NCBI GenBank assembly: GCA_965247355.1
Contig: OZ252011.1
Span: 1,488,001-1,552,000, forward strand
DNA: 64,000 nt
Source of the DNA: RHLJ01 sp965247355
GTDB lineage: Bacteria > Bacteroidota > Rhodothermia > Balneolales > Balneolaceae
Direction: 5' to 3'
Shown here: positions 25,261-35,301 of the stretch, piece after piece
Position numbering within the stretch: the stretch's first letter is position 1
Layout: each line of letters opens with the position of its first letter
Notes under the pieces: model-generated
What the model saw: only the letters and a program-made list of their open reading frames with translations
Database searches by the model: none
Told to the model about the DNA's origin: nothing
Program-made: the position numbers and the translations under genes

Positions 25261-26466
25261 CTAATTTTTGACTCCTGAAATATGAACTCCCGGTCCAATT
25301 TTTGTAACATAGAATTCGCAATCAATACCTGTTTGCTGCTTGTACTCTTTTGCTACTGTATTAGTAAAACTCTCTATGTGATGTTCTTCCACCAGATTTA
25401 TAGTACAGCCACCAAATCCACCTCCCATCATTCTTGCACCAATAAGTCCCGGTAAACCTTTTGCACTATCTATTAAAATATCTAATTCTTCACAGCTTAC
25501 CTCATAGCCAGTACTTAGCCCTTCATGGGATTCGAACATACGCTTTCCAAAAGAATCAATATCTCCATTCCCGAGATCTTTGCATCCATTTAACACCCTT
25601 TCATTTTCTTCAATTACAAACTTACATCGCTGATAAACAACAGAAGGCATCTCATGCTTATTCTCTTCCAGTGCTTTCATAGATACATCTCGTAAATTTT
25701 TGATAGAAGGATCATATTTTTTTAGCAGCTCTACTCCTTCTTCACACTGACTTCTTCTCAGGTTATATTCTGATGATGCCAGATTATGACTTACTTTTGA
25801 ATTAAAAAGAACAATTTTGAGATCATCTCTGTCAAAAGGAACCAATTCAAAATCCAAAGATCGGCAATCAAGTTTTAAAGCTTGTCCCACCTCACCATGA
25901 ATATTTATAAACTGATCCATAATCCCACACCGAACTCCTACATGATTATGCTCGGTAAGTTGACCTATTCTTGCCATCTCTTTTTTTGAAAGATCCAGAT
26001 CAAATAAATTTTTTAAGCCAAGTAAGATACCGCCTTCAAGTGCCGCTGAAGATGATAGCCCTGCTCCTATTGGTATATCCCCTCCAAAGACCAGATCAAA
26101 TCCATCTATAGTAAAACCCTTTATTCTGAGTTCCGAAATCACTCCTTTTACATAGTTCGCCCATTGAAATTGTTGACTTTCTAAATCTCCATTTAAATCA
26201 ATCTCGATATATTCTTCCATATCCAGTGAGTAAGTTCTTACTGTCTTTGATTGATTGGTGTTTATTGCCATAAAGATCGCCTTATCGATAGCAGCGGGAA
26301 GCACAAATCCATCATTATAATCAGTATGGTCTCCTATCAGATTTACACGACCCGGAGAAATGATATGTATTGGATCGGAAGAAAATTTAGATCTAAAAGC
26401 ATCGTCCACTTTTTGTATGAGATCCTGTTGTCCTGAACTGTTTTTATGCTGAATGATAGTATCCAA
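25261..26466 (-). CDS. galK: Galactokinase
   Basis: Phosphorylates alpha-D-galactose at O1. The 401-aa GHMP kinase shows the galactokinase signature GRVNLIGDHTDYNDG (about 41-55), the ATP-binding loop PIGAGLSSSAALEGG (about 130-145), and GARMMGGGFGGCT near the C-terminus. It is followed by galT within 2 bases. galE and a galactose permease are not adjacent, but the vSGLT-like symporter and galM at 36-44 kb can supply galactose. No clear operator is visible in the 147 bases upstream. Confidence 0.97.
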   Translation of the reverse strand: MDTIIQHKNSSGQQDLIQKVDDAFRSKFSSDPIHIISPGRVNLIGDHTDYNDGFVLPAAIDKAIFMAINTNQSKTVRTYSLDMEEYIEIDLNGDLESQQFQWANYVKGVISELRIKGFTIDGFDLVFGGDIPIGAGLSSSAALEGGILLGLKNLFDLDLSKKEMARIGQLTEHNHVGVRCGIMDQFINIHGEVGQALKLDCRSLDFELVPFDRDDLKIVLFNSKVSHNLASSEYNLRRSQCEEGVELLKKYDPSIKNLRDVSMKALEENKHEMPSVVYQRCKFVIEENERVLNGCKDLGNGDIDSFGKRMFESHEGLSTGYEVSCEELDILIDSAKGLPGLIGARMMGGGFGGCTINLVEEHHIESFTNTVAKEYKQQTGIDCEFYVTKIGPGVHISGVKN

Positions 26467-26613
26467 TTTATTTCATTAGTAAGTCTTTCATAAAAGTAAG
26501 TGCAGTATCCTAGGAAAAAAAATCATTTCTAGCTTAAAGGGATACGAGTTTATTCTATATGGTACTGTTTCACAGCTTTAGCCTACTGGAAGAAATATAG
26601 ATTTCGGATTTAA

Positions 26614-29457
26614 TTACTCGAAGCAAGCCATCGCTATCAATTCTGAAGGATGATACGCTTTTTGGTTAACACCATCTTTTATTTGGTGTCGACATGAAAA
26701 GCCAGAGGCACATATTAGCGAGCCTTTTTTTATAGTTCTTAAGGAGGGAAAAAGAACCAATTCACCGATTTCCATAGAAACATCATAATGGTCTTTTTCA
26801 TAACCAAAGCTTCCAGCCATTCCACAACAACCGGTTTCAAGTGTTTTTACCGAATATCCTGCAGCTTTTAAAGCTATTTCAGTCGCACTGTTTCCTGTTA
26901 GCGCTTTAGTATGACAATGACCATGTAGCACCACTTCTCTATCTGTTTTTGGGGATGGAAGTTTCTTGATTTGATTGGCTATAAATTCTTCAAAAGTAAA
27001 TGAGTTCTCAGCCAGAATCTTAGCTTGAGGAAGAAAGTCTTTATCGCATAGATCCAGAAACTCATCTCTCAACGTAAGTATCTCAGAAGGTTCGAGTCCA
27101 ATGATTGGTATCCCCTGCTCAGCTTTTGGACTTAATTCTTTGATTACTTCCTCTGCCATCTCTTTAGCCTCGTTTAGAAATCCCTTCGAAAGCTGAGGCC
27201 TGCCTGATTCCATGTTCTTTGCAAGCTGAACCTGATAGCCCATATTCTCTAAAACTGAAACTGCAGATTTAGCGATTTCAGGTTCAAAGTAATTCGTAAA
27301 TAAATCCACAAAAAGAATCACTTTATCGCCTTCTCGTTTAGTAGTATGATGCTTAAACCATGCTCTAAATGTTTGCTTTGCAAAAGATGGTAAGTCTCTT
27401 CTTGAATCAACTCCAAACCGTGATTCCAAAAGTTTTTTCACAATCTTTGTATTTATGAATGCATTACTAATGGATGGAAACTTTGAAGCCAGTTTATAAC
27501 CAGAAGTAGCGTTCACAAAAAATCGCTCGCTTCTTGTTGTTCCTTTTCGTCGGTGAAAACCATGCATAAACTCCGCTTTCATCTTCGCCATATCTACATT
27601 GGCCGGACATTCACTTTTACAGGCTTTACAACTCAAACATAAATCTAGGGCTTCTTTGAGTTCTTCAGATTCAAATGCTTTTGGGTTAGCTCCTGAAAAT
27701 ACCTGCCGAAATACATTTGCACGACCACGAGTTGAATCTTTCTCTTCTTTGGTTGCCATGTACGATGGACACATTGTTCCACCACTTTCTGAAAGCTTCC
27801 GGCAAACCCCTGCGCCATTGCACAATTCGGTAGCATCGCCAAAACTCTCTTCTTTTCTGAATTTAAACACCGTTTCAACTTCAGGCTTAATGTATGAAGG
27901 CGAGAACCTCAGGTTTGTTTCTATGGGTTTGGGTTGTACAATTTTCCCAGGATTAAAAATATAATTCGGGTCCCAGATTTCTTTCACTTGCTGAAGAACC
28001 GGGATCATTTCCTCACCCAATACTTTAGCGATATATGGAGCTCTGGCTCTGCCATCACCATGTTCACCAGAAAGAGACCCTTTGTATTTTCCGACCAGTA
28101 TGGCAATCTCTTCTGCCATCTGCTTCATTGTTAGAATTCCTTCTTCGGTTGTTGTATCAATCACCGGACGAAGATGTAGCTCACCAACTGAGGCATGTGC
28201 ATAAAAAACACATTCAGTACCGTATTTTTTTAAAATCTGTTGGAAGTCCTCAATGTATTCAGGCAAATCCTGAACTCGAACCGAAGTGTCTTCACAAAAA
28301 GCTGGGGTTCTGGAGTCTTTCCCAAGTCCCATCAACAAACCAAGTCCAGCTTTTCGAAGATTCCAAACCCTGTTCATCAGTTCTGTTTCAGAAACTACCA
28401 GATAAGTATACCCAAGATTTTTTTCTCTAAGGTTAGTAATGAGTTTTGAAGCTTTATCGGAGACTTCTTCTGCAGAATCCCCTTCAAACTGAATGATCAA
28501 TATGTACTTTGGTTCACCTTCCAGAAAGAACCGGTTTTTACTTTGCTCAAGATTTCCTTTAGTGGCATCCAGAATAATATAATCCACCAATTCAACTGCA
28601 GATGGATTTAGTTTAACTGCTTCATTAGTCGCCAGCATTGCTTCCTTGAGTGATTCAAACTGAGGTATCACCAATAATTGATGCTGTGCTATCTGAACCA
28701 GATTCAATGTTGCCGAAGCTGTAATCGCTAATGTTCCTTCACTACCACATAGCAACTCACATAAATTAAATGGTCGACCACCCGAAGTGAATGGCTCCAT
28801 TTCCAATATTCGATCAAGTGCATATCCTGTATTCCGACGGATAATTTCCGGATGAGGATAATTGCTTTTGATTTTATCCCGATTCGTTTCCAGAAGTTTG
28901 ATCATTGATCGGTAGATATGGCCTTCCAGATTCTGAAGCTGTTTTTTCTCCTCAAGTTGTTCGAAGCTCAACGGTTCAAAATGAGCTAATGATCCATCAC
29001 TTAGAATTACATCCATCTCTTTTACATGCTCACGCGTTGTCTTGTATTTGATGGAAAATGAACCCGCAGAATTATTACCAATCATCCCTCCAATCATACA
29101 ACGATTTGTAGTAGAGGTATCAGGTCCGAAGAAAAGTCCCGATCTCGAAGTTTTGGCATTCAGCGAATCCCGGATCACACCAGGTTGTACCTTCGCATAT
29201 CTTTTCTCGGAATTAAATTCTGAGATCTCAGTCATAAACCGGGAGACATCCATGATGACTCCTCCTCCGGTTGCTTGCCCGGCTAAACTGGTTCCGGCAC
29301 TCCTTGCCGTTATAGAAAACCCCTCTTTATTGGCTTTCTTAACTAATTCCTGAATACTTTCAACAGACTGTGGAAAAGCTACTCCCTCCGGAAGCTCCTC
29401 GTACATAGAAGCATCTGTAGCATATAATTGTCTGGTAAGCAGGTCAGTTTGGATCAA
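26614..29457 (-). CDS. FAD-linked and Fe-S oxidoreductase, D-lactate/glycolate/2-hydroxyacid dehydrogenase type
   Basis: A 947-aa fusion like YdiJ or GlcD-GlpC. N-terminal FAD-binding PCMH domain (about 20-230; ARSAGTSLAGQATGGG), FAD-oxidase C domain (about 260-500; SGEHGDGRARAP), a ferredoxin-like segment (CNGAGVCRK and CLSCKACKSECPANVD, about 540-620) and CCG domains with GHCHTKAL and ETGCCGMAGSFGYE at the C-terminus. It likely oxidises a 2-hydroxyacid such as D-lactate and passes electrons to quinone. It lies alone between galK and araA on the same strand; the link to sugar breakdown is by position only. Confidence 0.9.
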   Translation of the reverse strand: MIQTDLLTRQLYATDASMYEELPEGVAFPQSVESIQELVKKANKEGFSITARSAGTSLAGQATGGGVIMDVSRFMTEISEFNSEKRYAKVQPGVIRDSLNAKTSRSGLFFGPDTSTTNRCMIGGMIGNNSAGSFSIKYKTTREHVKEMDVILSDGSLAHFEPLSFEQLEEKKQLQNLEGHIYRSMIKLLETNRDKIKSNYPHPEIIRRNTGYALDRILEMEPFTSGGRPFNLCELLCGSEGTLAITASATLNLVQIAQHQLLVIPQFESLKEAMLATNEAVKLNPSAVELVDYIILDATKGNLEQSKNRFFLEGEPKYILIIQFEGDSAEEVSDKASKLITNLREKNLGYTYLVVSETELMNRVWNLRKAGLGLLMGLGKDSRTPAFCEDTSVRVQDLPEYIEDFQQILKKYGTECVFYAHASVGELHLRPVIDTTTEEGILTMKQMAEEIAILVGKYKGSLSGEHGDGRARAPYIAKVLGEEMIPVLQQVKEIWDPNYIFNPGKIVQPKPIETNLRFSPSYIKPEVETVFKFRKEESFGDATELCNGAGVCRKLSESGGTMCPSYMATKEEKDSTRGRANVFRQVFSGANPKAFESEELKEALDLCLSCKACKSECPANVDMAKMKAEFMHGFHRRKGTTRSERFFVNATSGYKLASKFPSISNAFINTKIVKKLLESRFGVDSRRDLPSFAKQTFRAWFKHHTTKREGDKVILFVDLFTNYFEPEIAKSAVSVLENMGYQVQLAKNMESGRPQLSKGFLNEAKEMAEEVIKELSPKAEQGIPIIGLEPSEILTLRDEFLDLCDKDFLPQAKILAENSFTFEEFIANQIKKLPSPKTDREVVLHGHCHTKALTGNSATEIALKAAGYSVKTLETGCCGMAGSFGYEKDHYDVSMEIGELVLFPSLRTIKKGSLICASGFSCRHQIKDGVNQKAYHPSELIAMACFE

Positions 29458-29536
29458 AAGTATCTCAATATGAAATTCAAGACTGACCCTAAAATAGAAC
29501 TATTTACGAATTATACTTGAAGCTAAAAGATTCGAT

Positions 29537-31030
29537 TTATCTCAATCCCCTTTTAGCACCATAGTACATTTCATTGGATCTGAGTTCACTTTTAAAAGAG
29601 TGTATATCTGTATTTTCGTCGATTACCAGACATTCGATGCCAAGCATTTCAGAAAGATCTCTGATATGATCAATTGAAAGTGATTGTGTGAAAGAGGTAT
29701 GATGAGCTCCACCCGCTAATATCCATGCTCCAGCAGCTGTTTTGAGATCGGGTTTTGGCTCCCAAAGAACTCTGGCTACCGGAAGTTTAGGTAAATCAGG
29801 ATTCTCAACCGCTTCCACTTTATTAATAAGTATTCGATAACGATCACCCATATCCATCAGGGCTACATTTAGTCCTTCTCCGGGAGTACCATTAAATACG
29901 AGACGTGCAGGATCTGCTTTTCCTCCAATTCCAAGGGGATGGACTTCCAAAGAAGGAGTATCAGAAGCAATAGAAGGACAGATTTCGAGCATATGCGCAC
30001 CAAGAACCTGCATATTTCCCGGTTTGAAGTGGTAAGTATAATCTTCCATGAATGAGGTTCCTCCCTCTAAGCCTTCTGCCATTACTTTTATTGCCCGAAC
30101 AAGTGCTGATGTTTTCCAGTCACCCTCTGCAGCAAAGCCAAACCCTTTTTCCATCAGTCTTTGAGCACCAAGGCCGGGAAGTTGTTGGATGCCATGTAAG
30201 TCTTCAAAAGTAGTAGTGAATGCCCCGAAACCACCATCCTTTAGAAAAGAGGTAATACCCAATTCTATTTTAGCAGCTTCTCTGATAGAGTGATTAAATG
30301 TATCACTCTCAAGATCAGAGGATGAAATTTTATAGTCGTCTTTGTAATCACTAACTAATGCATTTAAGTCACTGTCTGATGCTGAGTTGATGTGTTCAAC
30401 CAAATCGCCTACACCAAAGCCACGAACATCTAAACCATAAAAGACTTCCGCGGCTACTTTGTTGCCTTCGGTTACCGCCACATTTCTCATATTGTCACCG
30501 AAACGAGCAACTTTCATAGTAGCAAGTTCATGTTTACCAATAGCTGCACGAGCCCAGATATCTAAATCGTTGATTACCTCCGGATCTTGCCAATGACCGA
30601 CCACTACTTTCCGGTCGATTCCCATTAAAGCGTTTATAAAACCAAATTCACGCCCTCCGTGAGCAGATTGATTAAGGTTCATAAAATCCATGTCGATTTC
30701 ATTCCACGGAATATCTCTGTTAAACTGTGTATGAAGATGTACGAAAGGCTTGTTAAGAACTTTAAGTCCTGCAATCCACATCTTGGATGGCGAAAATGTA
30801 TGCATCCAGGTGATAAGTCCGATACACTCATCCGAAGCGCTTGCTTCTAAACAAATTCTACGAATGGCATCCGGAGTAGTCAGTACCGATTTAAAAATTA
30901 TTTTTACAGGGGCTTTGACTTTATCTGCCAACCCAGATGCTACTTCTTTTGAGTTTGCCTCTACTTGTTTTAGCGTTTCTTCGCCATACAAATGCTGACT
31001 TCCCGTTACAAACCAAATTTCTTTCTTCAT
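29537..31030 (-). CDS. araA: L-arabinose isomerase
   Basis: Converts L-arabinose to L-ribulose, first step of arabinose catabolism. The 497-aa length is standard. Family residues are visible: FEDLHGIQQLPGLG and TSFMEDYTYHF (two catalytic Glu), GAHMLEICPS and GGAHHTSFTQ (metal His). It is last in the tight minus-strand run araB-araD-symporter-araA, 28 bases after the symporter gene. Expression should follow the operator candidate upstream of araB. Confidence 0.97.
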   Translation of the reverse strand: MKKEIWFVTGSQHLYGEETLKQVEANSKEVASGLADKVKAPVKIIFKSVLTTPDAIRRICLEASASDECIGLITWMHTFSPSKMWIAGLKVLNKPFVHLHTQFNRDIPWNEIDMDFMNLNQSAHGGREFGFINALMGIDRKVVVGHWQDPEVINDLDIWARAAIGKHELATMKVARFGDNMRNVAVTEGNKVAAEVFYGLDVRGFGVGDLVEHINSASDSDLNALVSDYKDDYKISSSDLESDTFNHSIREAAKIELGITSFLKDGGFGAFTTTFEDLHGIQQLPGLGAQRLMEKGFGFAAEGDWKTSALVRAIKVMAEGLEGGTSFMEDYTYHFKPGNMQVLGAHMLEICPSIASDTPSLEVHPLGIGGKADPARLVFNGTPGEGLNVALMDMGDRYRILINKVEAVENPDLPKLPVARVLWEPKPDLKTAAGAWILAGGAHHTSFTQSLSIDHIRDLSEMLGIECLVIDENTDIHSFKSELRSNEMYYGAKRGLR

Positions 31031-31058
31031 ATTTATTTTAACTCTAAACTATAATTTT

Positions 31059-32777
31059 CTACCAGAAGTAAATGTAAAAGCCCACCGTAAAGACAAGGAT
31101 TATTCCAGTATGGATAACATCCCACTTATTCCAGCTGGAACGGGAAGTTGCTTTGTCTTCATCAAGTACTGAACCATAAGTAAGCCCGGCAATTTGTTCA
31201 TCAGGAGCCGCAGCCGTAAATCTACTCACAATCATGATAACCGCAATACTCACTACCAGCATTCCTCCACTAAAAAACAACCAGTTTACATCGTAGAATA
31301 GCTGGTAGAAAATATTATCTACTCCGGTTGATGCCGCCCATAGTTTAACATCGGTATAACCGGCTCCTTCAGCAGCCTGAGTGTAAAACACCTTGGCACC
31401 TAATCGGAATATTCCAATAATGAAGCCTACAATCATTCCCCACATACCACCTTTAGGAGTAGGTCTTTTTGAAATTACCCCAAGCAGGAATGCTGCGGCA
31501 ATTCCTGGTGCCAGTACAGACTGAACATCCTGTAAATAGGTGTACAGTACATCTCCAATACTTCTCATAATCGGAATCCAAAGGATACCTAAAACTACAA
31601 CTACGACTGTAGCAATACGACCCACAGTTAATAATCTCTTTTCTGTGGCTTCAGGATGGTATTTTTTATAAAAGTCGATAGTAAATAATGATGCTGAGGA
31701 GTTAAATAGTGATGCCAATGAACTCATCAAAGCGGCGAGAATACCACAGACCACCAGCCCCTTTACTCCGGCAGGTAATAGAGTTGCAACCAAAGTCGGG
31801 AAGGCTGCATCAGCACTGGAGAGTGTAAATACTTCCCCGTTTATAACAATTCCTTTCTGAACCATCACAAATGCAATCATACCCGGAATCATGAATAAAA
31901 ATACCGGTGTCAACTTCAGGTAAGCACCAAAGATGGTACCGCGTCGTGCCTCTTTCTCATTCTTACCGGAAAGTACACGCTGTACAATGAATTGATCGGT
32001 ACACCAATACCAGAAACCGATAACTGATGACCCAATCAATACTCCTAACCATGGGAAGTCAGGGTCTCTGTTATCACGGATCAAATTTGTCATCGAGTCG
32101 CCATAATCATTTACTTCTATGGCAGATGCGATTCGCATCATTTCATCCCACCCTCCAACAGCACGTAATCCAAGAACCAGAATGATTAATGAACCTAAAA
32201 GGAGAATTGGAGTTTGTAATACCGAGGTATATAACACTGATTTCATACCTCCAATTACTGTATATATTGCTGTAATTAATACCAATCCAATCGCCGAAAT
32301 CCAGAAGAAATCGATACCCCATATGGTTTCAATACCGAATACTTCTTTGAACACAAGTCCACCGGCGTATACCGTAACAGCCACTTTAGTAAGTACATAA
32401 CTAATTAAAGAAATGATAGAGAGAATGGTTCTGGATTCTTTGTTATATCTTTTCTCAAGAAACTCCGGCATGGTGTAAACCATACTTCGGCTGTAAAATG
32501 GCACAAATACCCAACCCAGAATTAGTATCATCCAGGCCTGAACTTCCCAGTGTGCCATCGCCATCCCACTTGAGGCACCAGCTCCTGCCAAGCCAATAAG
32601 GTGTTCAGAACCAATATTCGAAGCAAAAATAGAAGCTCCAATAGCAATCCAGGAAGCATCACGTCCGGCGAGAAAGTAATCGTCCGAACTTTTTTGTTTC
32701 TGTTTGAATACCCAGACAATTATGCCTACGAGTGCCAGGGCAAACACCCCGATTACAATCCAGTCTAATGTTACCAT
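31059..32777 (-). CDS. Sodium/solute symporter (SGLT type), probable L-arabinose transporter
   Basis: A 572-aa inner-membrane symporter with about 14-15 helices. The segment AGRDASWIAIGASIFASNIG and the following EHLIGLAGAGA match the SSS/SGLT family sodium- and sugar-site region. It sits between araD (18 bases) and araA (28 bases), so arabinose uptake is the natural inference; substrate cannot be read from sequence alone. It is clearly related to, but distinct from, the 543-aa vSGLT-like protein at 42.2 kb. Confidence 0.9.
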   Translation of the reverse strand: MVTLDWIVIGVFALALVGIIVWVFKQKQKSSDDYFLAGRDASWIAIGASIFASNIGSEHLIGLAGAGASSGMAMAHWEVQAWMILILGWVFVPFYSRSMVYTMPEFLEKRYNKESRTILSIISLISYVLTKVAVTVYAGGLVFKEVFGIETIWGIDFFWISAIGLVLITAIYTVIGGMKSVLYTSVLQTPILLLGSLIILVLGLRAVGGWDEMMRIASAIEVNDYGDSMTNLIRDNRDPDFPWLGVLIGSSVIGFWYWCTDQFIVQRVLSGKNEKEARRGTIFGAYLKLTPVFLFMIPGMIAFVMVQKGIVINGEVFTLSSADAAFPTLVATLLPAGVKGLVVCGILAALMSSLASLFNSSASLFTIDFYKKYHPEATEKRLLTVGRIATVVVVVLGILWIPIMRSIGDVLYTYLQDVQSVLAPGIAAAFLLGVISKRPTPKGGMWGMIVGFIIGIFRLGAKVFYTQAAEGAGYTDVKLWAASTGVDNIFYQLFYDVNWLFFSGGMLVVSIAVIMIVSRFTAAAPDEQIAGLTYGSVLDEDKATSRSSWNKWDVIHTGIILVFTVGFYIYFW

Positions 32778-32795
32778 GTATTGAATCCTTATTTT

Positions 32796-33497
32796 TTATT
32801 CCTGTCCATAATATGAGTCAGCACCATGCTTACGTTCATAATGTTTTTTAATGAGGCTATCTTTAAGTTTGGGCGCATCAGGATTTACCTGAAGAGCAAA
32901 CAACGCCATCTTTGCTATTTCTTCTAATACAGCGCTATGATATACCGCTTTATCTACCGTTTTACCCCAGGTAAAAGGGGCATGATTTCCCAAAAGTACC
33001 ATGGGAACTTCTTCATACGCTAGCCCCCTTTCTTCAAATACATTTAAGACCTGGAAACCTGTTTCATATTCGTAATCACCTTCAATCATCTTATCACTCA
33101 TAGGTGGAGCACAGGGCACATCGGTAGCTAGATGATCGGCATGAGTGGTACCCATGATTGGGATATCTTTTTGAGCCTGAGCCCAGGCAGTCGCATACGT
33201 AGAATGAGTATGAACAATTCCTCCGATATTTTCCCAGTGCTTATATAGTACTGCATGTGTTTTAGTATCCGAGGATGGTCGCATAGTACCTTCAACCAAA
33301 TTATTATCATAGTCAAGAATTACAATATCATCTGGTTTTAGCTCATCATATGGAACACCACTTGGTTTAATTCCAAAAACACCTTCACTCCGATCTGCAG
33401 CACTCGCGTTTCCGAACGTAAATAGCACTAAGCCAAGCTCAGGAAGCCTTAAATTTGCTTCATAAACTTCTTTTTTAAGAGCATCGAACTTCCCCAT
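32796..33497 (-). CDS. araD: L-ribulose-5-phosphate 4-epimerase
   Basis: Converts L-ribulose-5-phosphate to D-xylulose-5-phosphate, the last step feeding the pentose-phosphate pathway. The class II aldolase/epimerase fold of 233 aa has VHTHSTYATAWAQ (zinc His pair, about 97-99), GTTHADH and LLGNHAPFTWG (third zinc His). It starts one base after the araB stop, showing tight coupling. Length equals the E. coli enzyme closely. Confidence 0.96.
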   Translation of the reverse strand: MGKFDALKKEVYEANLRLPELGLVLFTFGNASAADRSEGVFGIKPSGVPYDELKPDDIVILDYDNNLVEGTMRPSSDTKTHAVLYKHWENIGGIVHTHSTYATAWAQAQKDIPIMGTTHADHLATDVPCAPPMSDKMIEGDYEYETGFQVLNVFEERGLAYEEVPMVLLGNHAPFTWGKTVDKAVYHSAVLEEIAKMALFALQVNPDAPKLKDSLIKKHYERKHGADSYYGQE

Positions 33498-33498
33498 A

Positions 33499-35178
33499 TT
33501 AAGCCTTCACCTGGTTCATAATTCGTTGCTCCATTAATTCTCCAAATGCTTTGTATCGCTCATAAACTTGCTGATAGGCTACTACTTTATCAGGCTGAGG
33601 ATCAAATACAGTTTCAAAACCTGACGCCATATGTTCCCGGGCTTCCTCAACCGTAGAATACATACCTGCTGCTGTTGCTGCAAATACGGAAGCTCCAAGC
33701 GCACATGTCTGAAGAGATTCAGATATCTGAATAGGCATATTCAATACATTTGCTAATGTTTGCATCACAAAAGGAGATTTTTTAGCCACCCCTCCCATTC
33801 CAATAATCCCATCTATTCGAACGCCTTCTTCTACGAACCGGTCCACAATTAATTTAGAACCGAAGCAAGTCGCTTCAACTAATGCTTTAAAAATACGTGG
33901 GGCATTACTGCTTAAATCCAATCCTTCAATGGCTGCTTTCAAGTGTTGGTTAGCGTCAGGTGTTCGCCGACCGTTTAGCCAATCAAGTGCTGTGATCCCG
34001 GAGTCTTCATCTCCAAGTGTTGCAGCCTGTTCAGATAGTTTAACAATCATATTGTCTTTTGCTTCCTGAATCAAAGCTTGTTTCTGATCTTCTGAAATCG
34101 CAGAACTATCTCCGATCAAGTCAATCATAGGTTGAACCAGTAGATCTCTGAACCATGCAAAAACATCCCCAAAAGCAGATTGACCAGCTTCAAGACCTAC
34201 ATATCCTGGAATGATAGATCCATCTACCTGACCACAGATACCTTTTACTAAGGTATCTCCAACTTCCTCTTCGGAAGCAATAATCATATCACAAGTAGAG
34301 GTTCCCATCACTCTACATAATTGATATGGCTTGATGTTTCCTCCAACAGCACCCATGTGGGCGTCAAAAGCTCCAACTCCGATCACAACATCTTCAGGTA
34401 ATCCGGTTTTCTGGGCCCATTCTTTAGAAATTGTTCCTGCGGGAACTTCAGATGTATAAGTATCTTCATAGAGTCTGCCCCGAACTCCTTTAAGGAGTGG
34501 ATCTAATTCCATCAAAAACTCTTCGGATGGAAGTCCATCAAATTCTTCGTGCCACATTGCTTTATGTCCTGCTGCGCAACGGCTTCGTTTCATCTTGGTC
34601 ACATCATTTCCACCTGTTAATGCATAAGGTATCCAGTCACAAGCTTCTACCCATGAATACGCAGCTTCCCTGATTTTTTTGTCTTCCCGAAGCACATGCA
34701 ACATTTTAGCCCAAAACCATTCAGAAGAATAAATCCCCCCTACATATTTGGTGTAGTCAACTCCGCCCCAGTTTCTTGCCTTTTCATTAAGCTCTTCTGC
34801 TTCCTGAATTGAAGTATGATCTTTCCAGAGAATAAACATAGCGTTTGGATTCTCTTCAAATCCCTCAATCATGGCAAGAGGGGTTCCCTCTTTATTAACA
34901 GCTACAGGAGTGGAGCCGGTTGTATCAACAGAAATAGCTCGAATGTTTTTTCGTTCTTCCTCAGGAAGGGTGTCTACAACCTCTTTGAGTGTTTCTTCGA
35001 GTCCTTCAAGATAATCTAAAGGATGTTGTCGGAATTGGTTTCTGGCTGCGTCACAAAACATGCCTTTTTTCCATCTTCTGTAATAATGTACAGATGATGC
35101 TTTTTCATTTCCGTCTTCACTCACAAGGACTGAACGTACTGAGTCTGTTCCGTAGTCAACCCCTATTACATATTCCAT
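33499..35178 (-). CDS. araB: Ribulokinase
   Basis: Phosphorylates L-ribulose. FGGY-family kinase of 559 aa: N-terminal phosphate-binding GVDYGTDSVRSVLV (about 6-19), GQSAFGD region and the C-terminal FGGY-domain motif GMGGVAKKSPFVMQ. The frame extends to a TTG at 35226 but the ATG at 35178 places MEYVIGVDYGT at the usual start and keeps the operator candidate at 35226-35242 in the leader instead of the coding region. First gene of the araB-araD-symporter-araA operon. Confidence 0.96.
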   Translation of the reverse strand: MEYVIGVDYGTDSVRSVLVSEDGNEKASSVHYYRRWKKGMFCDAARNQFRQHPLDYLEGLEETLKEVVDTLPEEERKNIRAISVDTTGSTPVAVNKEGTPLAMIEGFEENPNAMFILWKDHTSIQEAEELNEKARNWGGVDYTKYVGGIYSSEWFWAKMLHVLREDKKIREAAYSWVEACDWIPYALTGGNDVTKMKRSRCAAGHKAMWHEEFDGLPSEEFLMELDPLLKGVRGRLYEDTYTSEVPAGTISKEWAQKTGLPEDVVIGVGAFDAHMGAVGGNIKPYQLCRVMGTSTCDMIIASEEEVGDTLVKGICGQVDGSIIPGYVGLEAGQSAFGDVFAWFRDLLVQPMIDLIGDSSAISEDQKQALIQEAKDNMIVKLSEQAATLGDEDSGITALDWLNGRRTPDANQHLKAAIEGLDLSSNAPRIFKALVEATCFGSKLIVDRFVEEGVRIDGIIGMGGVAKKSPFVMQTLANVLNMPIQISESLQTCALGASVFAATAAGMYSTVEEAREHMASGFETVFDPQPDKVVAYQQVYERYKAFGELMEQRIMNQVKA

Positions 35179-35225
35179 TCCACTTTTTGTTTGTTTATAG
35201 CTTAATAAAGCGCTTTTATTGATCA

Positions 35226-35242
35226 AGTGTTAGGTTAACACT
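35226..35242. promoter_or_regulatory. Candidate arabinose operator (inverted repeat) before araB
   Basis: AGTGTTAGGTTAACACT: perfect 7-bp arms around GGT, or AGTGTT-N5-AACACT. It lies 48 bases upstream of the araB ATG. On the minus strand TAAATTTG, a fit to the Bacteroidota -7 box TAnnTTTG, lies about 20 bases before it, so a repressor bound here would sit at the transcript start. A second copy of the same half-sites and spacing lies before galM. Confidence 0.65.
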
Positions 35243-35301
35243 TTTCAATATTGAACACAACAAATTTACCGAATTAGCCAGACTGATTTGTAGAAAAATA
35301 A

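Noticed and set aside
26467..26613. Possible galactose operator upstream of galK
   Set aside because: No inverted repeat resembling the AGTGTT-N5-AACACT or LacI-type sites is present.
27599..28430. Long plus-strand open frames inside the FAD/Fe-S oxidase gene
   Set aside because: Antisense shadows of a conserved 947-aa coding region; composition and motifs fit only the minus-strand gene.
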